64,000 bases of DNA from Thermus parvatiensis (GTDB lineage: Bacteria > Deinococcota > Deinococci > Deinococcales > Thermaceae): assembly GCF_001535545.1 (NCBI RefSeq), contig NZ_CP014141.1, positions 806,001 to 870,000 of the forward strand, in the 5' to 3' direction. Made by a program: the position numbers and the translations under genes. The stretch's first letter is position 1. Each line of letters opens with the position of its first letter. Below are positions 26,798-35,634 of the stretch, piece by piece. The notes under the pieces were generated by a model. The model did not search any database. It was not told the origin of the DNA and saw nothing but the letters and a program-made list of their open reading frames with translations.

Positions 26798-27778
26798 ATG
26801 GTGGACGTCCTCGTGGTGGGCGCGGGTCCCGTGGGGCTTTGCGCCGCCCTTTGGGCCAAGCGGCTCGGCCTCTCCCACCTGGTCCTGGAGCGGGGCACGG
26901 TGGCGGAGACGGTCTTTCGCTTTCCCCGGGACATGGTCTTCTTCTCCGAGGCCAAGAACATTGAGATCGGGGGCCATCCCTTGGTCGCCCAAGGCCCCAA
27001 GCCCACCCGCAAGGAGGCCCTCCTCTACTACCAGCGGGTGGCGGAGCGGGAGGGGCTAAGCGTCCTCACCTACACCGAGGTCCTGAGCATCCGGGGCCGG
27101 GAGGGGGCCTTCCAGGTCCTGGCCAGGGACCGCAAGGGGGAAAGGGCCTTCTCGGCCCGGTACGTGGTGGTGGCCACGGGCTACTTCGGGAACCCGAACC
27201 GCCTGGGGGTTCCCGGGGAGGAACTTCCCCACGTCTTCCACCGCTACGAGGAGGCCGCCCCCTTCTTCGGGCGGGAGGTGGCGGTGGTGGGGGGGTCCAA
27301 CTCGGCGGTGGAGGCGGCCTTGGACCTCTACCGCGGCGGGGCGAAGGTCACCCTCGTCCACCGGGGAAAGTGGGTCCGGCCCTCGGTGAAGTACTGGCTC
27401 CTCCCCGACTTTGAGAACCGGGTCAAGGAAGGGAGCATCCGGGCGGTCATGGAGGCCCGGGTGGAGGCCATCACCCCGGAGGGGCTTTGGCTTCGCCGCC
27501 CAGAAGGGCGGGAGTTCCTGCCCGCCGACTTCGTGCTGGTTCTCATCGGCTACCGGGCGGAAGACCGCCTCCTTAGGGAGGCGGGGGTGGCCTACGAGGG
27601 GGAGAGGCCCTGGCTTTCCCCGGAGTGGGAGACCTCCGTTCCCGGCCTCTTCGCCGTGGGCTCCTGCGCCTACGGGCCCGACACCCGCTCCGTCTTCATT
27701 GAGAACGGCCGGGAGCACGCTAGGGCCGCCCTCACCGCCATCGCCGCCCGGGTGCGGGGCTTGACACCGAGGCCTTAG
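26798..27778 (+). CDS. ypdA: YpdA-family FAD-dependent disulfide reductase (putative bacillithiol disulfide reductase)
   Basis: 326 residues with two Rossmann motifs: DVLVVGAGPVGLCAALWA for FAD at the N terminus and VAVVGGSNSAVEAALDLYRGGA for NAD(P)H in the middle; ATGYFG and GLFAVGSCAYG are further FAD contacts. There is no CxxC redox pair, as in YpdA/Bdr. The family recycles bacillithiol disulfide; a bacillithiol synthesis gene (bshB1) lies at 42384, which supports the role. A TAAACT box lies 7 nt before the ATG. The end of the gene contains the ilv promoter. Confidence 0.83.
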   Translation: MVDVLVVGAGPVGLCAALWAKRLGLSHLVLERGTVAETVFRFPRDMVFFSEAKNIEIGGHPLVAQGPKPTRKEALLYYQRVAEREGLSVLTYTEVLSIRGREGAFQVLARDRKGERAFSARYVVVATGYFGNPNRLGVPGEELPHVFHRYEEAAPFFGREVAVVGGSNSAVEAALDLYRGGAKVTLVHRGKWVRPSVKYWLLPDFENRVKEGSIRAVMEARVEAITPEGLWLRRPEGREFLPADFVLVLIGYRAEDRLLREAGVAYEGERPWLSPEWETSVPGLFAVGSCAYGPDTRSVFIENGREHARAALTAIAARVRGLTPRP

Positions 27779-27789
27779 GGGACTATCCT
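27761..27789 (+). promoter_or_regulatory. ilvBNC-leuA-cimA promoter
   Basis: Consensus TTGACA (27761-27766), 17-nt spacer, TATCCT (27784-27789). It lies in the last codons of ypdA and 10 nt before the leader peptide ATG. Confidence 0.8.
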
Positions 27790-27799
27790 TAGCGGCAAG

Positions 27800-27868
27800 A
27801 TGCGTTCCGGGCTCGCCCTATCCCTAGCCCTGGTCCTAATCGTAGGGCCAGCGGGGGGTAGGGCGTAG
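27800..27868 (+). CDS. ilvL: ilv operon leader peptide, 22 residues
   Basis: The peptide starts MRSGLALSLALVLIVGPAGG and ends in RA; it contains a run of Leu, Val and Ile codons (CTG GTC CTA ATC GTA) inside the pause hairpin. It starts 10 nt after the -10 box with no ribosome-binding site. The start region CCTTAGCGGCAAGATG is nearly the same as in the leu leader (CCTTAGGGGCAATG). It is the sensing element for attenuation of ilvBNC. Confidence 0.82.
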   Translation: MRSGLALSLALVLIVGPAGGRA

Positions 27869-27914
27869 CGCTTTAGGGCGCATCCCATAACCCCCCGGGC
27901 CAACCGGGGGGTTT
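27830..27914 (+). terminator. ilv operon attenuator
   Basis: Pause hairpin CTGGTCCTA-ATCG-TAGGGCCAG (27830-27851) covers the control codons. Terminator hairpin AACCCCCCGG-GCCAA-CCGGGGGGTT (27889-27913) follows, with a short T run. GGGGGGT at 27853-27859 can pair with ACCCCCC at 27890-27896, forming an antiterminator when the ribosome stalls early. Confidence 0.8.
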
Positions 27915-27933
27915 CAAGTTTAAGGAGGGGTCC

Positions 27934-29622
27934 ATGAAGGGAGCGGAGGCACTTTTAAGGGCGCTGGAGCGGGAAGGGGTGGAGGTGATCTTCGGCCACC
28001 CGGGCGGGGCGATCATGCCCACCTACGACGCCCTCTACGATAGCCCCATCCGCCACATCCTGGTGCGGCACGAGCAGGGCGGGGTCCACGCGGCCACCGC
28101 CTACGCCCGCGCCTCGGGCCGGGTGGGGGTGGTCATGGCCACCTCGGGCCCCGGGGCCCTGAACCTGGTCACGGGCCTCGCGGACGCCATGATGGACTCC
28201 ACCCCGGTGGTGGCCATCACCGGGAACGTCCCCCGGGCCCTCATCGGCACCGACGCCTTCCAGGAGGCGGACGTCACCGGGGTCACCATGCCCATCACCA
28301 AGCACAACTACCTGGTCCAGGACGTGAACGAGATCCCCCGGGTGGTGAAGGAGGCCTTCCACATCGCTGCCACCGGCCGCCCCGGCCCCGTGCTCATTGA
28401 CATCCCCAAGGACGTGCAGCTTGCGGAGTTCACGGGGAGCTTTGACGTGAGGCTGGACCTCCCCGGGTACAAGCCCACCCTGAAGGGGCACCCCAAGCAG
28501 ATTGAACGGGCCCTGGACGCCCTGGAGAAGGCGGAGCGCCCCGTCCTCATGGTGGGGGGTGGGGCGCAGCACGCCCACGCCGAGCTCCTCGCCTTCGCCG
28601 AGAAGACGGGGCTTCCCGTGATCACCACCCTCATGGGCCTCGGGGCCTTCCCCGGGAACCACCCCTTGTGGCTCGGGATGCCGGGGATGCACGGCACCGT
28701 GGCCGCCAACCGGGCCATCCACCACGCGGACGTGATCCTCGCCATCGGCCTCCGCTTTGACGACCGGGTCACGGGCAAGGTCTCCCGTTTCGCGCCCCAC
28801 GCCCACACCATCATCCACGTGGACATTGACCCGGCGGAGATCGGCAAGTTGGTGCGCACCCACATCCCCATCGTGGGGGACTCGAGGCTCGTCCTCAAGG
28901 AGCTCCTCAAGGGGGCGAAGGCCTTGAGGCTTGCCGCCTGGTGGCGGGAGCTCGAGGAGTGGCGCACCCGCTACCCCTTGCGCTACAAGCCCAGGCCCCA
29001 CCTGCAAAGCCAGGAGGTGATCCGGGCCTTCCACGAGGCCACGGGAGGACACGCCATCGTCACCACGGGGGTGGGGCAGCACCAGATGTTCGCCGCCCAG
29101 TTCTTCCCCGTGACCCGCCCGAGGAGCTTCCTCACCTCGGGAGGCCTCGGCACCATGGGGGTGGGGCTTCCCTTCGCCATCGGGGCCAAGATCGCCCGCC
29201 CCGAGGAGCTCGTCATTGACTTTGACGGGGACGGCTCCTTCCAGATGACCCTGCAGGAGCTGGCCACGGTGGTGAAGTACAAGCTGGATGTGAAGATCGT
29301 CATCCTCAACAACGGCTACCTGGGCATGGTGCGCCAGTGGCAGGACCTCTTCCACGCCAAGCGCTACAGCGAGGTCTACCTGGCGGACTCCAACCCCGAC
29401 TTCGCCCGCCTCGCCGAGGCCTACGGGATCAAGGGGGTGAGGGTGGAGCGGAAGGAGGACCTCATGAAGGGGGTGGAGGCCGTTCTGAACGCCGACGGCC
29501 CCGTGGTGGCCGAGTTCAAGGTCTACCACGAGGAGGGGGTCTTCCCCATGATCCCCGCCGGGGGCGCGGCCGAGGACATGATCCTCGAGCCTCCCGAGGA
29601 GAAGGAGGAGGTGGGGGCGTGA
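27934..29622 (+). CDS. ilvB: Acetolactate synthase large subunit IlvB
   Basis: 562 residues of a thiamine-diphosphate enzyme. The N-terminal Pyr domain has VIFGHPGGAIMPTYDAL and the catalytic Glu region RHEQGGVHAATAYAR; the C-terminal PP domain has FDGDGSFQMTLQELATVVKYKL...NNGYLGMV, the GDGS-N cofactor motif. It condenses two pyruvates, or pyruvate and 2-oxobutyrate, to acetohydroxy acids. RBS AAGGAGGGG. IlvN overlaps its stop by 4 nt. Confidence 0.97.
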   Translation: MKGAEALLRALEREGVEVIFGHPGGAIMPTYDALYDSPIRHILVRHEQGGVHAATAYARASGRVGVVMATSGPGALNLVTGLADAMMDSTPVVAITGNVPRALIGTDAFQEADVTGVTMPITKHNYLVQDVNEIPRVVKEAFHIAATGRPGPVLIDIPKDVQLAEFTGSFDVRLDLPGYKPTLKGHPKQIERALDALEKAERPVLMVGGGAQHAHAELLAFAEKTGLPVITTLMGLGAFPGNHPLWLGMPGMHGTVAANRAIHHADVILAIGLRFDDRVTGKVSRFAPHAHTIIHVDIDPAEIGKLVRTHIPIVGDSRLVLKELLKGAKALRLAAWWRELEEWRTRYPLRYKPRPHLQSQEVIRAFHEATGGHAIVTTGVGQHQMFAAQFFPVTRPRSFLTSGGLGTMGVGLPFAIGAKIARPEELVIDFDGDGSFQMTLQELATVVKYKLDVKIVILNNGYLGMVRQWQDLFHAKRYSEVYLADSNPDFARLAEAYGIKGVRVERKEDLMKGVEAVLNADGPVVAEFKVYHEEGVFPMIPAGGAAEDMILEPPEEKEEVGA

Positions 29623-30131
29623 GGCACGTCATCTCCGTTTTGGTGCAGGACCACCCCAGGGTCTTGAACCGCATCACGGGCCTTTTCGCAAGGCGCGGCT
29701 TCAACCTGGAAAGCCTCGCCGTGGGCACCACCCACCAGCCGGGGCTTTCCCGGATCTGCCTCGTGGTCTCCGGGGACGACCGCACCCTGGAGCAGGTGGA
29801 GAAGCAGCTCAACCGGCTCATTGAGGTCCTCAAGGTCACGGACCACACCGAGCCCCACGTGGAGCGGGAGCTCTGCCTGGTGAAGGTCCACGTGGCGGGC
29901 CTCGAGGAGCGCCTCGCCGTCAAGGACATCCAGGAGGCCTTCCGGGCGAGGGTGGTGGACGTGGCCCAGAAGAGCCTCATCCTGGAGCTCACCGGGGACA
30001 CCCAGAAGGTCAACTCCTTTATTGAGGCCTTGAGACCCTACGGGATCCTCGAGGTCATGCGCACCGGCGCGGTGGCCATGAGCCGGGGAGACCGGGTCTT
30101 GAAGGTGCGGGAGAAAAAGGAGGCGGTATGA
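29619..30131 (+). CDS. ilvN: Acetolactate synthase small (regulatory) subunit IlvN
   Basis: 170 residues from GTG 29619. The N-terminal ACT domain is [34 protein letters not shown], followed by the typical small-subunit C-terminal domain ([11 protein letters not shown]...VINSF-like [28 protein letters not shown]). It confers feedback inhibition, usually by valine, and activates IlvB. The stop overlaps the ilvC start by 4 nt. Confidence 0.95.
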   Translation: MRHVISVLVQDHPRVLNRITGLFARRGFNLESLAVGTTHQPGLSRICLVVSGDDRTLEQVEKQLNRLIEVLKVTDHTEPHVERELCLVKVHVAGLEERLAVKDIQEAFRARVVDVAQKSLILELTGDTQKVNSFIEALRPYGILEVMRTGAVAMSRGDRVLKVREKKEAV

Positions 30132-31141
30132 AGATCTACTACGAGCACGACGCGGACCTTGGCTTCATCCTGGGCAAGAAGGTGGCGGTCTTGGGCTTCG
30201 GCTCCCAGGGGCACGCCCACGCCCTGAACCTCAAGGACTCGGGGGTGGACGTGCGGGTGGGCCTGCGCAAAGGGTCTAAAAGCTGGGAGAAGGCGGAGGC
30301 CGCCGGGCTTAGGGTCCTCCCCGTGGCCGAGGCGGTGCGGGAGGCCGATGTCGTCATGGTCCTCCTCCCCGACGAGAAGCAGGCCCAGGTCTACCGGGAG
30401 GAGGTGGAGCCCAACCTCAAGGAGGGCGGGGCCCTGGCCTTCGCCCACGGCTTCAACGTCCACTTCGGCCAGATCAAGCCCCGCAAGGACCTGGACGTCT
30501 GGATGGTGGCCCCCAAGGGCCCGGGCCACCTGGTGCGCTCGGAGTATCAGAAGGGAAGCGGGGTCCCGGCCCTCGTGGCCGTGCACCAGGACGCCTCGGG
30601 AAGCGCCTTCCCCACCGCCCTCGCCTACGCCAAGGCCATCGGGGCGGCCCGGGCCGGGGTCATCGCCACCACCTTCAAGGACGAGACGGAGACGGACCTC
30701 TTCGGGGAGCAGGCGGTGCTTTGCGGGGGGCTCACCCGGCTCATCCGGGCGGGGTTTGAGGCCCTGGTGGAGGCGGGCTACCCCCCGGAGATGGCCTACT
30801 TTGAGACGGTCCACGAGGTGAAGCTCATCGTGGACCTCATCTACGAGGCGGGGCTTAAGGGGATGCGCTACTCCATCTCCAACACCGCCGAGTACGGGGA
30901 CTACACCCGGGGCGACCTCGCCGTGCCCCTGGAGGAGACCAAGCGCCGCATGCGAGAGATCCTGCGCCAGATCCAGTCCGGGGAGTTCGCCCGGGAGTGG
31001 ATGCTGGAGAACCAGGTGGGAAGCCCCGTCTTGGAGGCCAACCGCAAGCGCTGGGCGGCCCACCCCATTGAGGAGGTGGGCTCGAGGCTTCGCGCCATGA
31101 TGCCCTTCCTCAAGGCCAGGGTAATGGAGGAGGTAGGCTAA
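30128..31141 (+). CDS. ilvC: Ketol-acid reductoisomerase IlvC
   Basis: 337 residues, a class I (short) enzyme. The dinucleotide-binding motif is [17 protein letters not shown] with a downstream GLRKGSKSW loop consistent with NADPH use. Metal-binding acidic residues lie in [17 protein letters not shown] and [17 protein letters not shown]. It converts acetohydroxy acids to dihydroxy acids. Confidence 0.97.
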   Translation: MKIYYEHDADLGFILGKKVAVLGFGSQGHAHALNLKDSGVDVRVGLRKGSKSWEKAEAAGLRVLPVAEAVREADVVMVLLPDEKQAQVYREEVEPNLKEGGALAFAHGFNVHFGQIKPRKDLDVWMVAPKGPGHLVRSEYQKGSGVPALVAVHQDASGSAFPTALAYAKAIGAARAGVIATTFKDETETDLFGEQAVLCGGLTRLIRAGFEALVEAGYPPEMAYFETVHEVKLIVDLIYEAGLKGMRYSISNTAEYGDYTRGDLAVPLEETKRRMREILRQIQSGEFAREWMLENQVGSPVLEANRKRWAAHPIEEVGSRLRAMMPFLKARVMEEVG

Positions 31142-31151
31142 GGGCTTGGAC

Positions 31152-31182
31152 GGGGCCCCTTCGGGGGCCCCTGTGCGTTTTT
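31152..31182 (+). terminator. Intercistronic terminator-like hairpin before leuA
   Basis: Perfect 8-bp stem GGGGCCCC/GGGGCCCC capped by TTCG (a C(UUCG)G tetraloop in RNA), then TGTGCG and five T. It lies in the 56-nt ilvC-leuA gap and probably lowers read-through into leuA-cimA; no separate leuA promoter is obvious. Confidence 0.65.
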
Positions 31183-31197
31183 GGGAGGTGAAGGAAG

Positions 31198-32760
31198 ATG
31201 GAGAAGGAACGGCACATCCGGATCTTTGACACCACGCTCAGGGACGGGGAGCAAAGCCCAGGGGTGGCCCTCTCCCTGGACCAGAAGCTGGAGATCGCCC
31301 AGGCCCTCGCCCAGCTCAACGTGGACATCATTGAGGCGGGCTTCCCCGTATCGGGGCCTTTGGAGTTTGAGGCGGTGCGGCGCATCGCCTCCGAGGTGCG
31401 GGGACCCATCATCGCCGCCCTCGCCCGCACCCACACCCTGGACATTGACCAGGCGGCCAAGGCCCTGGAGAAGGCGGAAAAGCCCAGGATCCACGTCTTC
31501 ACCTCCGCCTCCAAGGTCCACCTGCAGTACATGCTGAAGAAGACGGAGGAGGAGGTCCTGGAGATGGCGGATAGAATGGTCCGCTACGCCAGGAGGTACG
31601 TGGACGACGTGGAGTTCTCCGCCCAGGACGTGATGCGGGCGGACTGGGAGTTCGTGAAGCGGCTTTACGAGGTGGCCATTGAGGCCGGGGCCACCACCAT
31701 CAACATCCCCGACACCACGGGCTACGGCACGCCCCAGGAGTACGGGGCCCTGATCCGCAGGATCCGGGACGAGGTGGTGCGGGGGCGGGACGTGATCATC
31801 TCCACCCACACCCACGACGACCTGGGCATGGCCACGGCCAACGCCCTGGCGGGCGTGGAGAACGGGGCGGGCCAGATCGAGTGCACCATCAACGGCATCG
31901 GGGAGCGGGCGGGGAACTGCGCCCTGGAGGAGGTGGTCATGGCCCTCTACGTGCGCCGGGACTGGTACAAGGCCTACACGCGGATCAACACCCGGGAGAT
32001 CTACCGGGTGAGCCGCCTGGTGGAGCGCTACACCGGGATGCCCGTTCCCCCCAACAAGGCCATCGTGGGGGACAACGCCTTCGCGCACGAGTCCGGCATC
32101 CACCAGGACGGGGTCATCAAGCACCGGGCCACCTACGAGATCATGGACGCCGAGCTCATCGGGAGGCGGCCCGCCGTTTTGGTCCTCGGCAAGCACTCGG
32201 GCCGGGCGGCTTTTAAAAAGGCCCTCGAGGACCTGGGCTACAAGGACCTCTCCGAGGAAGAGGTGAAGAAGCTCTTCGCCCGCTTCAAGGAGATCGCCGA
32301 GAAGAAGGGGCCCCTTTCCGCCGATGAGCTTCAGGCCCTGGTGGAAAGCGAGCGGGAGCCCACCTCCCACTTCTTCCAGCTGGAGCACGTCCAGTTCTTC
32401 TCCGGTTCGGGCCTCCTTCCCACGGCCACGGTCAAGGTGAAGACCCCGGACGGGGAGAGGCTCGCCACCCACACCGGGGACGGTCCCGTAGACGCCGTGT
32501 ACAAGGCCATCCAGGAGGCCATCGGCCTGAGGCCGGAGCTTGAGCTCTACCGGGTGGAGGCCATCACGGGGAGCACCGAGGCCCTGGGCCAGGTCACGGT
32601 GCGCCTTAGGCTTGGCGAGCTCCAGGCCGTGGGGGTGGGGGTCTCCCCCGACATCATTGAGGCCAGCGCCCTCGCCTTCCTGGACGCCGCCGGGAAGCTC
32701 GCCTCGGGCCGGGCCACCCGGCACCCGCCCTCCATTGAGGAGGTCCACCGCGGGGTCTAG
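31198..32760 (+). CDS. leuA: 2-isopropylmalate synthase LeuA
   Basis: 520 residues. N-terminal DRE-TIM barrel with IFDTTLRDGEQSPGVAL, a metal-binding HxH in STHTHDDLGMATANALAG and NGIGERAGNCALEEV; the C-terminal half is the LeuA allosteric dimer domain (LEHVQFFSGSGLLPTATVKVKTPDG) that mediates leucine inhibition. It condenses acetyl-CoA with 2-oxoisovalerate. RBS GGGAGGTGAAGG. Confidence 0.95.
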   Translation: MEKERHIRIFDTTLRDGEQSPGVALSLDQKLEIAQALAQLNVDIIEAGFPVSGPLEFEAVRRIASEVRGPIIAALARTHTLDIDQAAKALEKAEKPRIHVFTSASKVHLQYMLKKTEEEVLEMADRMVRYARRYVDDVEFSAQDVMRADWEFVKRLYEVAIEAGATTINIPDTTGYGTPQEYGALIRRIRDEVVRGRDVIISTHTHDDLGMATANALAGVENGAGQIECTINGIGERAGNCALEEVVMALYVRRDWYKAYTRINTREIYRVSRLVERYTGMPVPPNKAIVGDNAFAHESGIHQDGVIKHRATYEIMDAELIGRRPAVLVLGKHSGRAAFKKALEDLGYKDLSEEEVKKLFARFKEIAEKKGPLSADELQALVESEREPTSHFFQLEHVQFFSGSGLLPTATVKVKTPDGERLATHTGDGPVDAVYKAIQEAIGLRPELELYRVEAITGSTEALGQVTVRLRLGELQAVGVGVSPDIIEASALAFLDAAGKLASGRATRHPPSIEEVHRGV

Positions 32761-32762
32761 GC

Positions 32763-34346
32763 ATGGTGGAGATCCTGGACACCACCTTAAGGGACGGCAC
32801 CCAAGGGGAGGGGGTAAGCCTCTCCGTAGACGACAAGGTGGCCATCGCCAGGCGCCTGGCTGCCTTCGGCATCCACCTGATCGAGGGGGGCTGGCCCGGC
32901 TCCAACCCCAAGGATGCGGAGTTTTTCCAGCGCATGAAGGGGGTGGACCTGGGGGCGGCGAGGCTTGCCGCCTTCGGCGCCACGAGGCGAAAGGGCCTCG
33001 CCCCCGAGGAAGACCCCTCGGTCCTCGCCCTTTTGGAGGCGGAGACCCCGGTGGTGGTCCTCTTCGGTAAAAGCTGGACCCTCCACGTTCTGGAGGCTTT
33101 GGAGACCACCTTGGAGGAGAACCTCCGCATGATTGAGGAGACGGTGGCCTTCTTCGCCCGGAGGGGCAGGCGGGTGGTCTACGACGCCGAGCACTTCTTT
33201 GACGGCTACAAGGAGGACCCCGCTTACGCCCTCGCCACCCTCGAGGCCGCCTTCAGGGGCGGGGCCGACACCCTGGTCCTCTGCGACACCAACGGGGGGA
33301 GCCTCCCCGAGGAGGTCTACGCCATCACCAAGGCGGTGGTGGAGCGGTTTCCGGGGGTCCGGGTGGGCATCCACCCCCACAACGACGCCGACCTCGCCGT
33401 GGCCAACGCCCTCGCGGCGGTGCGGGCCGGGGCCACCCACGTCCAGGGGACCATCAACGGCTACGGGGAAAGGTGCGGCAACCTCAACCTCACGAGCTTC
33501 CTCCCCACCCTGGTCTTCAAGTACGGGATCCCCGCCATCTCCCCGGAAAAGCTGAGGGAGCTCAGGGAGGTTTCCCACTTCGTGGACGAAAGGGCCAACC
33601 TCACCCCCAACCGCCGCGCCCCCTACGTGGGGGAGGCGGCCTTCGCCCACAAGGCCGGGGTGCACGTCTCCGCCGTCCTCAAGAACCCCCGCACCTACGA
33701 GCACATCCTCCCGGAGTGGGTGGGGAACCAGCGGCGCTTTCTGGTCTCGGACGTCTCGGGCCGCTCCAACCTCCTCGCCAAGCTCCAGGAGCTCGGGGTG
33801 GACCTAAGCAAGGAGGAGGCCAGGCGCCTTCTGGAGGAGGTCAAGGCCCTGGAGTACGAGGGCTACGCCTTCGAGGGGGCGGAGGCCAGCTTCTACCTCC
33901 TGGCCCACCGCCTGAAGGGGGGGAGCCTGCCCTTCAGCGTGGAGGGGTTTTCCGTCTTCGTCCACGGAAGCGGCCTGGATACCGCCTGGGCCGAGGCCAC
34001 GGTGCGGGTTCGGGTGGGGGAAAGCCTGCAGCACACCGCAGCGGAAAGCCCCTCGGGGCCGGTTTCCGCCCTGGACAGGGCCTTCCGCAAGGCCGTGCTC
34101 CAGTTTTACCCCGAGCTTTCCGATGTGGAGCTCACCGACTACAAGGTGCGCATCCTCTCCGGCCAGGAGTCGGGGACCAACTCCGGGGTGCGGGTGATGA
34201 TCGAGATGAAGCGGGGGGAGGAGCGCTTCGCCACCGTGGGGGCCAGCGAGAACATCCTCGAGGCCTCCTTGAAGGCCCTTACCGACGGCTACGCCTACGC
34301 CCTCCTTTACCCGAGCCTCAAGGAGACGGCGCCCAGGGCAGGCTGA
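32763..34346 (+). CDS. cimA: (R)-citramalate synthase CimA
   Basis: 527 residues of the same superfamily as LeuA but of the CimA type: ILDTTLRDGTQGEGVSLSVDDKVAIARRL, FDGYKEDPAYALATLEAA, LCDTNGGSLPEEV, GIHPHNDADLAVANALAAVRAGATHVQGTINGYGERCGNLNL. The C-terminal regulatory domain is present (DYKVRILSGQESGTNSGVRV). It makes citramalate from pyruvate and acetyl-CoA, starting the threonine-independent route to 2-oxobutyrate, which is completed by LeuCD and LeuB. It starts 2 nt after leuA and its 3' end overlaps a Uma2 gene on the other strand by 29 nt. Confidence 0.92.
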   Translation: MVEILDTTLRDGTQGEGVSLSVDDKVAIARRLAAFGIHLIEGGWPGSNPKDAEFFQRMKGVDLGAARLAAFGATRRKGLAPEEDPSVLALLEAETPVVVLFGKSWTLHVLEALETTLEENLRMIEETVAFFARRGRRVVYDAEHFFDGYKEDPAYALATLEAAFRGGADTLVLCDTNGGSLPEEVYAITKAVVERFPGVRVGIHPHNDADLAVANALAAVRAGATHVQGTINGYGERCGNLNLTSFLPTLVFKYGIPAISPEKLRELREVSHFVDERANLTPNRRAPYVGEAAFAHKAGVHVSAVLKNPRTYEHILPEWVGNQRRFLVSDVSGRSNLLAKLQELGVDLSKEEARRLLEEVKALEYEGYAFEGAEASFYLLAHRLKGGSLPFSVEGFSVFVHGSGLDTAWAEATVRVRVGESLQHTAAESPSGPVSALDRAFRKAVLQFYPELSDVELTDYKVRILSGQESGTNSGVRVMIEMKRGEERFATVGASENILEASLKALTDGYAYALLYPSLKETAPRAG

Positions 34347-34851
34347 TCTCGGGGAAGGCCAAGGGGCTTACGGGCTCGGAGGGGGAGAGGAGGCGGATGG
34401 ACCGGTAGCGTCCCTCACGGGGCTCCCGGTAGACCTCGAGGAGGTTCTCCTTTAGGTTCACAAGCCATACCTCGGGGATTCCTGCTTCGGCGTAAAGGGG
34501 AAGCTTAACCTCCCGGTCAAACTCCAAGGAAGTGTCGGCTACCTCCACGAGCAGAAGAACATCCTCAGGGCGGGGGAGCCGGCCCTCGTAGCGTTCCAAG
34601 GGGGGTTGAAGCACCAGGAGATCGGGTTCTGGCTCGGAATCCTCTGAAAGATGAAGGGGGGACTGCACCGCCACCAAGGCCTTGCCTTGGAGGGCCTCCT
34701 TCAACATGTGATCAAGGCGCATCGCCGCAAGAAAGTGCTTGGGTCCAATCGGGCTCATCTGGTAGACCTCTCCCCTTAGGAGCTCCACCCGGGGCACATC
34801 CCGGAAGGCCCGCTCAAACTCCTCCACGCGGAAGCGGTAGCGGGTGGCCAT
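34318..34851 (-). CDS. Uma2-family protein (first subtype)
   Basis: 177 residues from ATG 34851, 4 nt after a CATAAT box (34856-34861, minus strand) by count. Residues: YRFRVEEFERAFRDVPRVELLRGEVYQMSPIGPKH, EPDLLVLQPPL, LLLVEVADTSLEFDREVKLPLYAEAGIPEVWLVNLKEN. Active-site D, E and K are kept. It converges on and overlaps the cimA 3' end. Confidence 0.86.
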   Translation of the reverse strand: MATRYRFRVEEFERAFRDVPRVELLRGEVYQMSPIGPKHFLAAMRLDHMLKEALQGKALVAVQSPLHLSEDSEPEPDLLVLQPPLERYEGRLPRPEDVLLLVEVADTSLEFDREVKLPLYAEAGIPEVWLVNLKENLLEVYREPREGRYRSIRLLSPSEPVSPLAFPEISLPWAPSP

Positions 34852-34858
34852 GCCTCCA

Positions 34859-35634
34859 TTATGCCCCTTGGCCCGAGTAGTGCCTAAGCCCAAGCCGCCA
34901 CAAAAGCCGCCAGAGGAGAAGAAAGGCTACGCCCCAGAAGAGCATCACCCAAACCCCCGGGAACAGATCCACCTTTTGCCCGGCCAGGAGGGCTGCGGGC
35001 AGGTAGACCAGGTAGGGGAAGGGGGTGAGGAGGGCTAGGGTCCTTAGGGGCTCGGGGAAGACCTCGAGGGGGGCGATGGTGCCGGAGAGGAAGAGGTAGA
35101 GGAGGAAGAAGACCTCTTCCACCGAAACCGCCCGCTCCGTGAAGAAGGTGAGCATGGCGGTGGTGTACTGCATCAGGTAGCGGAGCAAAAAGGCCAAAAG
35201 GGTGAAAAGGAACCCCAGGAGGAAGGGGCCAGGTTCAGGCACAAAGCGGGCCTCGGGAAGAGCCAGAAGAAGAGGAGGGTGAGGAGCACCACGAAGGGCA
35301 ATCGGGCCAGGCGCTCGGCCACGTGGGCCGCCAGGTGGTCAAAAAAGGGGTCCAGGGGCCTTAAGAGCCGGAAGGAAAGCCGCCCTTCCACCACATCCCG
35401 CTCAAACTCCCACACCACCCAGACCACCGTGGCCTGGCGCACCAGGAAGACCATGAGGAAGTAACGGGCAAACTCCCCCGGGGACAGGGCAAACTCCCCG
35501 CCCCTGGCTGCCTCGGTCCAGACCCCGAGGAGGATCAGGGGCAAGGCCCCGGCCAGGGCCCAGAGGAAGAGCTCCGCCCGGTACTCCAGCATGTAGGCCA
35601 GGTAGACGGCGAGGAGGGTTTTGGCTTTCCTCAT
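34859..35634 (-). CDS. ABC-2 type exporter permease (one-base deletion)
   Basis: About 258 residues with six predicted helices after restoring one base, most simply in the G3 run at 35255-35257 (the exact place is uncertain). The N-terminal half has LAVYLAYMLEYRAELFLWALAGALP and VVWEFERDVVEGRLSFRLLRPLDPFFDHL, typical of the DUF990 permeases of ABC-2 exporters; the C-terminal half has FLSGTIAPLEVFPEPLRTLALLTPFPYLVYLPA. It overlaps the ATPase gene by 4 nt. Substrate unknown. Confidence 0.8.

Noticed and set aside
27955..29529. A 524-codon ORF antisense to ilvB
   Set aside because: It is a His/Gly/Val/Leu-rich shadow caused by high G+C at third positions; no motif and no start signals.
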